Positions 12,351 to 20,006 of a stretch of DNA of 27,368 bases are shown here, piece by piece. The stretch comes from a virus. Position 1 is the first letter of the stretch; every line of letters begins with the position of its first letter. The position numbers and the translations under genes were made by a program. Below the pieces are notes generated by a model. That model searched no databases. It saw nothing but the letters and a program-made list of their open reading frames with translations, and was not told where the DNA came from. The stretch is taken from positions 1 through 27,368 of IMG/VR virus record IMGVR_UViG_3300010160_002017. One strand, given 5' to 3'.

Positions 12351-13316
12351 TTGGCTAATATAGTATTTTTAGGTAACTTTGAAGTTCCCTATAGTAGTGA
12401 AAACCATCACGTTAGAAGTCTTGAGGCACTTGGACATAATGTAATGAAGATGCAAGAACGCATCATGCCGTCGGATAAAATTTATAGAAGAACTAAGGAA
12501 TTTAACGCTGACCTGTTTATTTGGGTACACACTCATGGCTGGGAAACCCCTGGAATGTATTCAATGACCGATATTCTGGAAAGATTTCACGAACAGGGCA
12601 TTAAGACAATGACGTATCACCTTGACCTTTGGTTTGGTCTAGACCGCCAGAAGGATTTAGAGCAGGATAACTTTTACAAAACAATTGGACATTTCTTTAC
12701 GGTAGATAAGCTAATGGCTGATTGGTTTAATGAGAATACTAATGTAAAGGGTCACTTCCTTACCGCTGGAGTTTTTGGAGAAGAGTGCTACATAGATAAA
12801 GGATATAATAAAGATAGCTTTGATTATGATGTAGTATTTGTTGGTAGCAAAAGATATCATCACGAATACCCCTATCGTCCACAATTAATTGATTTCTTAA
12901 AAGAAACATATGGCAATCGTTTCTTGCACGTTGGTGGCGATGGAGATACAGGAACTATCCGTGGAGAACAATTAAACACAATCTACGCTAGAAGCAAGGT
13001 ATCTATTGGAGATACTCTTAATATTGATTTTAATTATCCTTACTACACTAGCGATAGACTATTTGAATCAACTGGTCGTGGTGGTTTTAGCATTTATCCT
13101 CGCATTGTAGGACTAGAGGAATACTTTGAGGATGGCAAAGAAATTGTATTCTATGAGCATGGGAATCTGCAAGACCTAAAAGAAAAGATTGATTATTATA
13201 TTATAAACAATGATGAAAGAGAATCAATCAGATTTGCTGGACATGAGCGTACTAAGAATGAACATACATACAAGCACAGATGGCAAACCATCTTGAAAGA
13301 ATTAGGCATTCAATGA
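12351..13316 (+). CDS. CgeB-like GT-B glycosyltransferase
   Basis: A 321-residue protein of the Glyco_trans_1_2/CgeB type. The N-terminal half (IVFLGNFEVPYSSENHHVRSL) is the acceptor domain; the C-terminal half has VVFVGSKRYHHEYPYR, LNTIYARSKVSIGD and SDRLFESTGRGGFSIYPRIV followed by an EYFEDGKEIVFY segment, the usual donor-binding order. It starts at TTG 12351 with AAGGA eight bases upstream. First gene of a six-gene plus-strand operon set against minus-strand neighbours; the stop overlaps the next start as ATGA. Donor sugar unknown. Confidence 0.85.
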   Translation: MANIVFLGNFEVPYSSENHHVRSLEALGHNVMKMQERIMPSDKIYRRTKEFNADLFIWVHTHGWETPGMYSMTDILERFHEQGIKTMTYHLDLWFGLDRQKDLEQDNFYKTIGHFFTVDKLMADWFNENTNVKGHFLTAGVFGEECYIDKGYNKDSFDYDVVFVGSKRYHHEYPYRPQLIDFLKETYGNRFLHVGGDGDTGTIRGEQLNTIYARSKVSIGDTLNIDFNYPYYTSDRLFESTGRGGFSIYPRIVGLEEYFEDGKEIVFYEHGNLQDLKEKIDYYIINNDERESIRFAGHERTKNEHTYKHRWQTILKELGIQ

Positions 13317-13981
13317 AGTATGTAATGTGCCTACCATTTCGTGTAAAAGAATTTCGTGACGAGTTTATGAAAAATTGCAAACTTGATGTTTTTGAAATTG
13401 ATAATACAGAAAATAATATTGGCGTAATGGCTAGTCACAATCTTGGAATTAAAAAGCTTTACAAGGATAATGCTGATTGGCTTATCATTGCTAGTGCAGC
13501 AGTCAGGTTTGGAGAAATTGGTGGTCTTGACATCATCGAACACCTTTCCAAAACAGATGCTCAGATTGTTGAAGGAAAGCCTTTGTTTGGCTGGCATCTA
13601 ATGGCATTTAGAAAAGACGTTATTGATACAGTAGGTGGTTGGGATGAAAACTTTACTCCATATGGCTATGACGATTTAGACTATGCAATTAGAATTAAAA
13701 AAGCAATCCCAAACGTTAAGTGGGAAAAGATTGTTTTTGATGTTTCTGATACGGTTATGGGTCACAGCATTAACCTTGGTGGGGTAAGGTCTAACGACAA
13801 CATACTTCACCAATATTTTTATAACAAGTGGGGACACTATCCTGGTGGAGGAAATCCAACTGAGGAGTATTACGATACCCCATTTAACTTGCCAGATGTT
13901 GATATAAAATATTGTCCCAAAGAGGATGATTTAAATCATGTAAGCAGAATAACTGCAGGAAGGTACAAACAACATGACTGA
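13313..13981 (+). CDS. GT-A family glycosyltransferase-like protein
   Basis: A 222-residue protein with a family-2-like plan: NNIGVMASHNLGIKK (34-48) resembles the conserved AxNxGI segment; DWLIIASAAVRF (55-66) stands where a DxD metal site normally lies; and VGGWDENFTPYGYDDLDY (107-124) matches the region before the catalytic ED/DD and the final arginine (RIKK). The missing acidic pair at the DxD position suggests a metal-independent or altered enzyme. ATG 13313 overlaps the previous stop (ATGA), so I did not use the in-frame ATG at 13280. Second gene of the glycan operon. Confidence 0.7.
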   Translation: MKYVMCLPFRVKEFRDEFMKNCKLDVFEIDNTENNIGVMASHNLGIKKLYKDNADWLIIASAAVRFGEIGGLDIIEHLSKTDAQIVEGKPLFGWHLMAFRKDVIDTVGGWDENFTPYGYDDLDYAIRIKKAIPNVKWEKIVFDVSDTVMGHSINLGGVRSNDNILHQYFYNKWGHYPGGGNPTEEYYDTPFNLPDVDIKYCPKEDDLNHVSRITAGRYKQHD

Positions 13982-14684
13982 AATGGTAAAAGCTATTCTT
14001 AATGGAGAATGGAAAATGGTGCTTCCAAAGCACAGGGCAGATAGACCCGAATGGTATACAGAAAAAGGCTGGGAAAAACTCAGACTAAAATCAATGCATG
14101 ATGGTCTTGGTAAGGGTGATGTCATGTATTACGTTGGAGCTGAAGAAGGTGAAATGGCTGCTTTGTGTCAAATGTGGGGAGCAGAAGTTGTTTTGTTTGA
14201 ACCCAATCCAAAGGTCTGGTCTCATATGCCAGCAGTTTGGGAAGCAAATAACCTAGACCTGCCACTTGCTTGTATTCCTGGATTTGCTTCAGATGAAATT
14301 AATGACCTTGCTAGAGTTTATAATAATGAGTTTCCACCAGAGGCAAACCAGGTTATTGAAGCAGCACACGGCTTTAAAGAACTATATCTTGAAGGAGCCA
14401 ACTATGGTCAAATTACCATTGACTCCTGTGTGTATGATTATGGCATTAAGCCACCTACCGCCATCACATTGGATGTTGAAGGTAGTGAATGGAAAGTTCT
14501 TGGTGGGGCATACCATGTTCTTAAAAATTATAAACCAAAGATTTGGCTATCTGGACACCCAGAATTTATGTTTCACCAGTATGGAAAATATCTTGCAGAA
14601 CTTCGTCACTGGCTTAGAGATGAGTTTGGATATGAAGAAACATTAATTGACTACCAGCACGAGGCACACCTGTACTATGAATGA
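13974..14684 (+). CDS. FkbM-family methyltransferase
   Basis: A 236-residue SAM-dependent methyltransferase. VMYYVGAEEGEMAALC (50-65) is the SAM-binding strand and loop, VVLFEPNPKVW (72-82) the acidic motif after strand 2, and ITLDVEGSEWKVL (164-176) is the hallmark FkbM segment. FkbM enzymes usually O-methylate sugars or polyketides, and they are frequent in glycan clusters of phages and bacteria. It overlaps the neighbouring genes by eight bases at each end. Expected role: methyl capping of the glycan built by the adjacent transferases. Confidence 0.85.
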   Translation: MTEMVKAILNGEWKMVLPKHRADRPEWYTEKGWEKLRLKSMHDGLGKGDVMYYVGAEEGEMAALCQMWGAEVVLFEPNPKVWSHMPAVWEANNLDLPLACIPGFASDEINDLARVYNNEFPPEANQVIEAAHGFKELYLEGANYGQITIDSCVYDYGIKPPTAITLDVEGSEWKVLGGAYHVLKNYKPKIWLSGHPEFMFHQYGKYLAELRHWLRDEFGYEETLIDYQHEAHLYYE

Positions 14685-15534
14685 TATTAAGGCATACTTA
14701 TTGGCTGTTGATGGCAAAAGTTTTCCAGACCACAAATGGGATTTTGGTTTTGTTAAAGAAGCATTTGACAAAAATAAAATAACTTATGAAGAAGTAGCAT
14801 CATTACCTAAAGTTGATAAAGCCTTTGTGGTTATTTGTGGTTATGAAAATAGAGGACTAAATGAAGAGATATCTAGAGAGTTACGAAAAGTTAACAGAGT
14901 AGTTTTATTTGTTACAGGAGATGAGCGTGGTGCCTTTAGAGCAGATAGAATTGCACACCACAACATTCATGTTTGGATTCAATCTCCATATCCTGGTAGA
15001 CATGACCAATTTAATAAAATGCCAATAGGTTGTCCATCGCACATGAAAAATAACTTACCAGAATACACAGGTAAAAAGAATGACGCATTCTTTTCTGGTC
15101 AAATTACTCACGATAGACGCAAACAGCTTGCAGAAATTATGCCCAGTATTCCAAATGCATTGTTCAACCCTACCCCTGGATTTACACAAGGCTATGAACC
15201 AAAAGATTATTACAAACATATTCTTGAGTCTAAGATAGTTCCTTGCCCTGCTGGCACATCTACAGTAGACTCATTTAGGTTTTATGAAGCACTAGAAATG
15301 CTTGCACTTCCAATAGGAGATTTAAGAAATTCTTCTAATGAAAAACAAGACTATTGGAATTTTGTTTTTGAACAAGAAGTTCCAACACCCAAGACTGCAA
15401 ACTGGTATACTTTACCAGAAATTATATCTAAAGAATTAATAGACTATCCTGCAAATATGCACAGGGTAGTTAGTTGGTGGATTAAATACAAAAGAGATTT
15501 TGCATATAAGATTATGGAACAAATAAATGAATAA
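14677..15534 (+). CDS. Exostosin/GT47-like glycosyltransferase
   Basis: A 285-residue protein. The C-terminal block CPAGTSTVDSFRFYEAL (190-206), followed by EMLALPIG, is the exostosin-type donor-site pattern (CPxG, xDSxRxxEAL, xxPI). The N-terminal part (to about 130) is the less conserved acceptor half; FFSGQITHDRRKQL (138-151) marks the interdomain region. ATG 14677 overlaps the FkbM stop by eight bases; an upstream in-frame ATG at 14647 lies well inside that gene. The stop overlaps the next start by eight bases. GT-B fold and role in the glycan chain inferred. Confidence 0.75.
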   Translation: MNDIKAYLLAVDGKSFPDHKWDFGFVKEAFDKNKITYEEVASLPKVDKAFVVICGYENRGLNEEISRELRKVNRVVLFVTGDERGAFRADRIAHHNIHVWIQSPYPGRHDQFNKMPIGCPSHMKNNLPEYTGKKNDAFFSGQITHDRRKQLAEIMPSIPNALFNPTPGFTQGYEPKDYYKHILESKIVPCPAGTSTVDSFRFYEALEMLALPIGDLRNSSNEKQDYWNFVFEQEVPTPKTANWYTLPEIISKELIDYPANMHRVVSWWIKYKRDFAYKIMEQINE

Positions 15535-16300
15535 AAAAGATATTACGGTTGTATTGGTTACTTCGGTAATTCCTAGCCACCCAGAAACATATATTCTTGA
15601 AGAGACAATTAAAAGTATTAGACATCACCTACCAGATAGTGAAATCATTCTTCAAATTGATGGGTTGAGAGAAGAACAACTTCATCGTAAGGAACAGTAT
15701 GATGAATATAAAACAAGAATACTTTGGAAATGTTTGCATGAATATAAAAATGTTTTACCAATTATTTTTGAAAAGCATTCTCACCAAAGCACAATGATGA
15801 AACAAACAATTGATTTAATCAACACTCCTTTGATGGTTTATATTGAGGGTGACACTCCTTTAGTGATTGATGAACCAATTGACTGGGATGCTTGTGTTGA
15901 TATTATTGATTCTGGCAAGGCTAATACCGTTCGTTTTTATCACGAAGCTGTTGTTCCAGAAGCTCATAACTGGCTAATGCTAGACATAGTTGGGGACTTT
16001 TTAGAAACAGTTCAATGGAGTCAAAGACCACACCTATCTAAAGTTTCCTACTATAAAGAAATAGTTTTAGCTGATATGCCAGAAAAAACTTTTATTGAAG
16101 ACTATATGCATAGCGTTGCTTATGAAGAATATATAATTCCTTGGAAAAAAACTAAATCTAAAGAAGGTTGGGAAAAACATAAACTTTGGATTTATTATCC
16201 AAGCAAGACAAATAACAAACGGTCTTATCACACAGATGGTCGTCAGGGTCTAAAGAAATTTACTGATGATGATATTTCATGGGGGCTTACGGAAACATGA
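15527..16300 (+). CDS. Family-2-like glycosyltransferase
   Basis: A 257-residue GT-A-like protein. VVLVTSVIPSHPETYILEETIKSI starts the nucleotide-binding strand and first helix (in two pieces: ITVVLVTSVIPSHPE and ILEETIKSI), EIILQIDG (39-46) the next strand, and MVYIEGDTPLV (102-112) stands in the DxD position as EGD. The C-terminal half is rich in Trp and Lys (WKKTKSKEGWEKHKLW) and could bind glycan. It is joined to both neighbours by short overlaps. Donor and acceptor are unknown. Confidence 0.7.
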   Translation: MNKKDITVVLVTSVIPSHPETYILEETIKSIRHHLPDSEIILQIDGLREEQLHRKEQYDEYKTRILWKCLHEYKNVLPIIFEKHSHQSTMMKQTIDLINTPLMVYIEGDTPLVIDEPIDWDACVDIIDSGKANTVRFYHEAVVPEAHNWLMLDIVGDFLETVQWSQRPHLSKVSYYKEIVLADMPEKTFIEDYMHSVAYEEYIIPWKKTKSKEGWEKHKLWIYYPSKTNNKRSYHTDGRQGLKKFTDDDISWGLTET

Positions 16301-17331
16301 GACTAGGAATAATTGCAAGAGCAGACAAAACTGGACTAGGAAATCAAACTAAAGAATTAGTCGATATGCTAAAGCCAGATAAAATTCTTCTTATTGATTC
16401 ATCACATTTCAATGGCAACAAGCAATACCCAGAATGGTACGATGGATATAATGTTCAAACCACTAGTGAAGGATTTGCAACATATTCAGAAGTTGGAGAA
16501 TTTTTAACTGACATAGATGTAGTAATTAGTTGTGAAATATTTTATAGTCATAGGCTTTCTAACTTAGCACATAGACGTGGAATAAAAACAATTCTACAAT
16601 ACAACTATGAATTTTTTGAACATTTTGTTCACGATGGAATTAGGCAACCACATATCTTACTTGGACCAAGTTTATGGAATATGGATAAGATGAGAGAATA
16701 TTTTGGAAACCATTCCAGAATAATGCATCTGCCACCACCAACTTCTCCAGAAATATTTAAAGAAGCAAGAAAGATTAACCAGGCTAAAACACATAAACGA
16801 ATTCTTCATGTTGCAGGTAAACGAGCCCATGGTGATAGAAACGGTACTGATACTATTATTGAAATGTTAAAATATTCTAAAGCAGATTATGAATTAGTTA
16901 TAACGGTTCAAGGTGACTATGACCCAAAGTGTGAAGACTCTAGGCTTACCATTAGAAATGATAATCCAGACAATAGGGCTGACCTGTATTCTGGATTTGA
17001 TTTGATGGTTCTACCTCGCAAATATGGTGGACTATGCCTACCAATGAATGAAGCATTGCTTAGTGGACTCCCTGTTATTATGACAAATATATCACCTAAT
17101 AATACCATCTTACCTCTAGAATGGCTTGTAGAGGCTTCCTATGACCGCACAATTAACTTTAAAGGTCCTACCGACTCATATGAGACAGACCCACAGAAGT
17201 TAGCGGAACTTGTTGATAAGTTTATTAATGAATATGACATTCCTGCAACTAAACATAAAGCATATGAAATTGGATACAATAACTTTGCACCAGATGTTTT
17301 AAAAGATAAATACTTATCCATTATTGGGTAA
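16297..17331 (+). CDS. GT4-family glycosyltransferase
   Basis: A 344-residue GT-B enzyme. GIIARADKTGLGNQTKEL (4-21) is a glycine-containing N-terminal loop; the C-terminal domain has ILHVAGKRAHGDRNG (169-183) and ADLYSGFDLMVLPRKYGGLC (228-247) followed by LPMNEALLSGLPVI (248-261), the family's E-rich donor site in a shortened form. ATG 16297 overlaps the previous stop as ATGA; an upstream in-frame start at 16279 is inside that gene. It is the last gene of the operon; a strong terminator begins seven bases after its stop. Confidence 0.88.
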   Translation: MRLGIIARADKTGLGNQTKELVDMLKPDKILLIDSSHFNGNKQYPEWYDGYNVQTTSEGFATYSEVGEFLTDIDVVISCEIFYSHRLSNLAHRRGIKTILQYNYEFFEHFVHDGIRQPHILLGPSLWNMDKMREYFGNHSRIMHLPPPTSPEIFKEARKINQAKTHKRILHVAGKRAHGDRNGTDTIIEMLKYSKADYELVITVQGDYDPKCEDSRLTIRNDNPDNRADLYSGFDLMVLPRKYGGLCLPMNEALLSGLPVIMTNISPNNTILPLEWLVEASYDRTINFKGPTDSYETDPQKLAELVDKFINEYDIPATKHKAYEIGYNNFAPDVLKDKYLSIIG

Positions 17332-17337
17332 AAGAAA

Positions 17338-17359
17338 AGCCAGGGCAAAAACCCTGGCT
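17338..17359. terminator. Strong bidirectional terminator between convergent operons
   Basis: AGCCAGGG (17338-17345), loop CAAAAA, CCCTGGCT (17352-17359): a perfect 8-bp, GC-rich stem. On the plus strand ATCTTTTTA follows; on the minus strand TTTCTTTTA follows. It separates the glycan operon (end 17331) from the minus-strand unit ending at 17375. Confidence 0.93.
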
Positions 17360-17374
17360 ATCTTTTTACTTCTA

Positions 17375-17680
17375 CTACTTCTTTGGAGTAGTCTTTTTGG
17401 CTGGAGCTTTTGGAGCAGCCTTTGCAGCAGCATCAATCTTTTTGGTTACTTCTGCAGCAACTACTTCCGCTACTCTACCAAAGGCTGGGTCTTTAGTATT
17501 TACCCAACGTAGAAGTGTTGGAATAGCAGCAGCCCATAGACCATTTGCTACGGTTAGCCATTCACCAACTCCAAAGTCAAGTGGTGAGGCAAGACCCTTG
17601 CTTGCCATTGTGGTTGTAACCAACGCAAGGACTACACCTAGCAGGTTACGAAAGTATGAATCAATCATTGCTTTATTCAT
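17375..17680 (-). CDS. Membrane protein, holin-like
   Basis: A 101-residue protein. A hydrophobic segment (LLGVVLALVTTTMASKG, 13-29) and a second (LTVANGLWAAAIPTLLRWV, about 42-60) give two membrane helices, followed by a long Lys/Ala/Pro-rich cytoplasmic tail (AAPKAPAKKTTPKK). Size and layout fit a class II holin or a related small phage membrane protein. ATG 17680 follows AAGGAG. It is the last gene before the bidirectional terminator. The endolysin (20877) and the other holin-like pair (21955-22370) lie several genes away, so an exact lysis role is uncertain. Confidence 0.6.
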   Translation of the reverse strand: MNKAMIDSYFRNLLGVVLALVTTTMASKGLASPLDFGVGEWLTVANGLWAAAIPTLLRWVNTKDPAFGRVAEVVAAEVTKKIDAAAKAAPKAPAKKTTPKK

Positions 17681-17701
17681 TTTATTTCTCCTTATTTGTG
17701 C

Positions 17702-18136
17702 CTAGTTATTAGGCGTTTGGTTATTCTCTGGCAATAAGTCTTTTAACTTTTTATATGCCACAGAAATTTGTTTAATCTTTTCTGAATGTGGATTTTCTCC
17801 AGTTGTAGAACCGTAAGTTTCATTCCACTTAATAATTTTAGTTATTTGTTTGTCAAACTTAGACAAGTTTTCTTGAACATCTTCAATGTATTCAAAAGCC
17901 CAATCACGAGAGTCGGAAATAAATTTAAGAAAGTCATCAGACTTTTCTAGTTTTTTATTTTCTAGTTCTTGAATAACTTTAGAATATTCAATTGCTATGA
18001 TGTCTTTATTAATTTGTGCCTGAAGCTTTTCAGAAATAGCATTCTGGAAGTTACGTCTTAAAGACAAATTCCTAAAACCTAAATATGCAATAAGTGTTGT
18101 CAATAGTGCATAAACAACAATGTTAAAAATATCCAT
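17702..18136 (-). CDS. Membrane-anchored coiled-coil protein
   Basis: A 144-residue protein with one N-terminal membrane helix (IFNIVVYALLTTLIAYLGF) followed by a charged, heptad-like region (about 27-110) and a disordered Asn/Pro-rich end. The layout resembles spanin-like or membrane-tethered phage proteins, but no lipobox or clear family signature is visible. ATG 18136 overlaps the previous stop as TAATG. It sits between a holin-like gene and small actinophage genes, so an envelope function is likely; I cannot name it. Confidence 0.6.
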   Translation of the reverse strand: MDIFNIVVYALLTTLIAYLGFRNLSLRRNFQNAISEKLQAQINKDIIAIEYSKVIQELENKKLEKSDDFLKFISDSRDWAFEYIEDVQENLSKFDKQITKIIKWNETYGSTTGENPHSEKIKQISVAYKKLKDLLPENNQTPNN

Positions 18137-18378
18137 TACTCTACAGCCCTTCTGGTTAGTTGTACAATTGCACCATTATCTTCTAGTGCTTTTTTTACTC
18201 TTACCATATATTCTACAGCACTACGCTTGTCTTCGTCAAGTAGTTTAATAAATTTATATTCATCTGCCACAATTTCAATAAAAAACAATCCTTCTACATT
18301 GTGTTCATATAACTCAACTTCAAAGTTTGGTGGCGGTGTGATAGAACGAAAAGCTCTTTTCATTTCTAATGTATACAT
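18136..18378 (-). CDS. Conserved-looking small phage protein
   Basis: An 80-residue protein with an alpha/beta look: MKRAFRSITPPPNFEVELYE at residues 6-25, then a beta region and a helix containing EDKRSAVEYMVRVKKALE, ending in VQLTRR. I recall similar short proteins in actinophages but no assigned function. AGGAA at the end of the whiB gene lies about seven bases before ATG 18378, so it is coupled to WhiB. Confidence 0.65.
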   Translation of the reverse strand: MYTLEMKRAFRSITPPPNFEVELYEHNVEGLFFIEIVADEYKFIKLLDEDKRSAVEYMVRVKKALEDNGAIVQLTRRAVE

Positions 18379-18381
18379 ATC

Positions 18382-18672
18382 TTATTCCTGTTCCATCGTT
18401 AGATTTTGCCAAGTATTAGCCCAATCAGTTTTTGATTTATGTCTATTGAATTCTCTAGATATTTTTCCAGCATCTAAATAAACTCCACCCCAAACACCAT
18501 ATTCTTTGCTTGAGATACCCACAGCAAAACACATTTTAGCTATAGGACACATAGAGCACATTTCATCAATAGCAGGTCTTAGCTCAAGGTCTTCTTCATA
18601 TTTATCAAAGAAGAGTTGTGTGTCAAAGTCTTTACACTGAGCATCCTGTTTCCATTCATCCTTGTGAGCCAT
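18382..18672 (-). CDS. whiB: WhiB-family Fe-S transcription regulator
   Basis: A 96-residue protein with the four WhiB cysteines, C13, C39, C42 and C48 (MCSMCPIAKMC), which hold a 4Fe-4S cluster, followed by the G(V/I)WGG turn at 59-63 (YGVWGGVYL) and a basic C-terminus (REFNRHKSK). WhiB proteins occur only in Actinobacteria and their phages; they bind sigma-A region 4 and alter promoter choice. In phages (for example TM4 WhiBTM4) they block host whiB genes and superinfection. It overlaps the upstream gene at 18656. Here it is the strongest host clue and could steer host polymerase to phage promoters. Confidence 0.93.
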   Translation of the reverse strand: MAHKDEWKQDAQCKDFDTQLFFDKYEEDLELRPAIDEMCSMCPIAKMCFAVGISSKEYGVWGGVYLDAGKISREFNRHKSKTDWANTWQNLTMEQE

Positions 18673-18883
18673 TCTTTACCACCAATCGTTTTGGGATATC
18701 CCAACCATTGGCTCCTGGCTCATAGCGTTTTTGCACAATCCAATTGCCATTTATGAATACACCAAGTTTATTGATGAATCCATCTATTTTTGAATTGCTT
18801 TCAATTACTGTCCAGCCATTCCATGATAGAACTTCGCTATTCTCTACGATAGTTTCCATCTCATTAAGTGATTTAATTATCAT
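18656..18883 (-). CDS. Small conserved-looking actinophage protein
   Basis: A 75-residue protein with the core LSWNGWTV (19-26), then VFINGNWIVQKRYEPGANGW and DIPKRLVV, a Trp-rich beta-like fold that I associate with small unnamed actinophage proteins. I chose ATG 18883, five bases after AAGGAG; GTG 18889 and ATG 18886 also lie in frame but are too near that site. It overlaps the deaminase stop (18873) and the whiB start. Function unknown. Confidence 0.65.
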   Translation of the reverse strand: MIIKSLNEMETIVENSEVLSWNGWTVIESNSKIDGFINKLGVFINGNWIVQKRYEPGANGWDIPKRLVVKNGSQG

Positions 18884-19247
18884 CATCACTCCTTGTGTAG
18901 ATTACTTTTTTGATTTGTGTTTCCTCAATGACTACCATGCAGCGGTCACAAGGCTTGCTGTATCTATTTTTACCCTGACTATTTATCCTGGCAACGTAAA
19001 GAACAGCACCTCTTACATTCCATCCTGCATCTCGGATAGCCTCAACCTCAGCATGAACTGAGCAATGAGTTTTAATGTGCTCTGGTGAAACAATGTTAGG
19101 ATGGTTGCGGTCTTTATTAAAACCTGTGCCAATGACACTACCACCTTTAACAATAATCGCTCCGTGCCTATACCTTGAATCAGATTTAGATGCAAGATAT
19201 TTAGCAACAGAGAGAAAAGCTTTCTCTCGCTTACTAAGTATTAGAAT
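18873..19247 (-). CDS. Cytidine/dCMP deaminase-family protein with probable ATT start
   Basis: A 124-residue frame containing the zinc deaminase motifs: VHAEVEAI (64-71: zinc His65, catalytic Glu67) and PCDRC (99-103: zinc Cys100 and Cys103). RYRHGAIIVKGGSVIGTGFN (25-44) is the usual substrate-loop strand region. dCMP deaminase supplies dUMP for thymidylate. No ATG, GTG or TTG lies in frame before the motifs after the last upstream stop. The best start is ATT 19247, seven bases after GGAG, giving a normal-length N-terminus (MLILSKREKA). It overlaps the neighbouring genes at both ends. The cytosine-nucleotide type cannot be settled by eye. Confidence 0.8.
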   Translation of the reverse strand: MLILSKREKAFLSVAKYLASKSDSRYRHGAIIVKGGSVIGTGFNKDRNHPNIVSPEHIKTHCSVHAEVEAIRDAGWNVRGAVLYVARINSQGKNRYSKPCDRCMVVIEETQIKKVIYTRSDDDN

Positions 19248-19591
19248 CGGTATACTCCAACTTCAACATCCTTAGCGTCAGCTAATTCAACAATTTCTGG
19301 CAATGATTCTTTTGGCTTGCTAAAATAAGCAAGATAGTTAACAATACCAAGATTTTCTTTAATCCAACGAGGTGGAATTTTAACAATTTTAATCTTAATG
19401 CCACGAGCCTTTAGACTACGTTCGGTAATGTTTGAAAACTCCTGACCAAAAGAATTAATTTGAGCAGGACCAGCAGACATAATAGTAATCATTTTATCGT
19501 CTTCTGGAAGTTGTGTCAATGCTGTATGCATTGCTCTTAGGAAAATGTTATAGTCATTAAAGCTACGACTTCCGTGGATAGCCACTATCAT
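19241..19591 (-). CDS. SLOG/DUF2493-like Rossmann protein
   Basis: A 116-residue protein beginning MIVAIHGSRSFNDY, with a glycine-rich first loop (GSRSF), then MITIMSAGPAQINSFGQEF and IKIKIVKIPPRW. The order (GSR-x-F, SGGA/SAGP-like loop, E, then a basic strand) is that of the YspA/DUF2493 branch of the SLOG superfamily, which binds nucleotide-derived ligands. Its partner and ligand are unknown. ATG 19591 has AAGGA four to five bases upstream and overlaps the previous gene's end by 29 bases. The stop overlaps the deaminase start. Confidence 0.7.
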   Translation of the reverse strand: MIVAIHGSRSFNDYNIFLRAMHTALTQLPEDDKMITIMSAGPAQINSFGQEFSNITERSLKARGIKIKIVKIPPRWIKENLGIVNYLAYFSKPKESLPEIVELADAKDVEVGVYRF

Positions 19592-19982
19592 TTCCTTTTC
19601 CTTCCGTTAGTTTTTTAACAATAAATTGAGTCTTATCTAATTGTACAGTATTCATAGTCATTGTGTCAACCTTTTTTGCTGTATGATTATTAACAATTCC
19701 ATCAATTACTTGTGCAACGTATAAAGTTTGTTCGGCAATCCAGTATGCCTCCCCTTCAATCACAAGCACTCTTACTTCAGTTCCTTTATTGTGCTCCGAA
19801 GATTGAGTTTTCTTTTTAGGTTTTGGTAAAAATTCTTCTAACATTTTTTGAGAAATAAGATTATCAATATGTGATTGTGAATAAATAATTTTTTTAATTG
19901 GTTCAGAAAGAAGTTTTGCTGAACGTTTACCAAAGTAAGACATGATTATTAAAGTAAGTAACGACCCAAGAAAGTATTCCAT
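19563..19982 (-). CDS. Membrane-anchored phage protein of unknown function
   Basis: A 139-residue protein. A hydrophobic N-terminus (MEYFLGSLLTLIIMSYFG) probably anchors it; then a basic linker (PKPKKKTQ) and a soluble domain with VRVLVIEGEAYWIAEQTLYV and DTMTMNTVQLDKTQFIV. I recall related soluble domains in actinophage proteins without known function. ATG 19982 follows AGGTG, and a TATAAT at 20003-19998 gives a short leader, so it starts a new unit through 17375. Confidence 0.65.
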   Translation of the reverse strand: MEYFLGSLLTLIIMSYFGKRSAKLLSEPIKKIIYSQSHIDNLISQKMLEEFLPKPKKKTQSSEHNKGTEVRVLVIEGEAYWIAEQTLYVAQVIDGIVNNHTAKKVDTMTMNTVQLDKTQFIVKKLTEGKGNDSGYPRKS

Positions 19983-19997
19983 TTTTCACCTAATATT

Positions 19998-20003
19998 ATT
20001 ATA
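19998..20003 (-). promoter_or_regulatory. -10 element upstream of 19982
   Basis: TATAAT on the minus strand (20003-19998); predicted start near 19991, leaving a nine-base leader with AGGTG. No clear -35 or TGn extension, so it may be weak. Confidence 0.5.
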
Positions 20004-20006
20004 CTA

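Noticed and set aside
14266-14646. 126-codon plus-strand frame inside the FkbM gene
   Set aside because: Out-of-frame shadow of a gene with clear methyltransferase motifs.
17397-17705. 102-codon plus-strand frame near the terminator
   Set aside because: Antisense to the holin-like gene; its Ala/Ser composition mirrors the Lys/Ala tail. It also starts after the strong terminator with no promoter.
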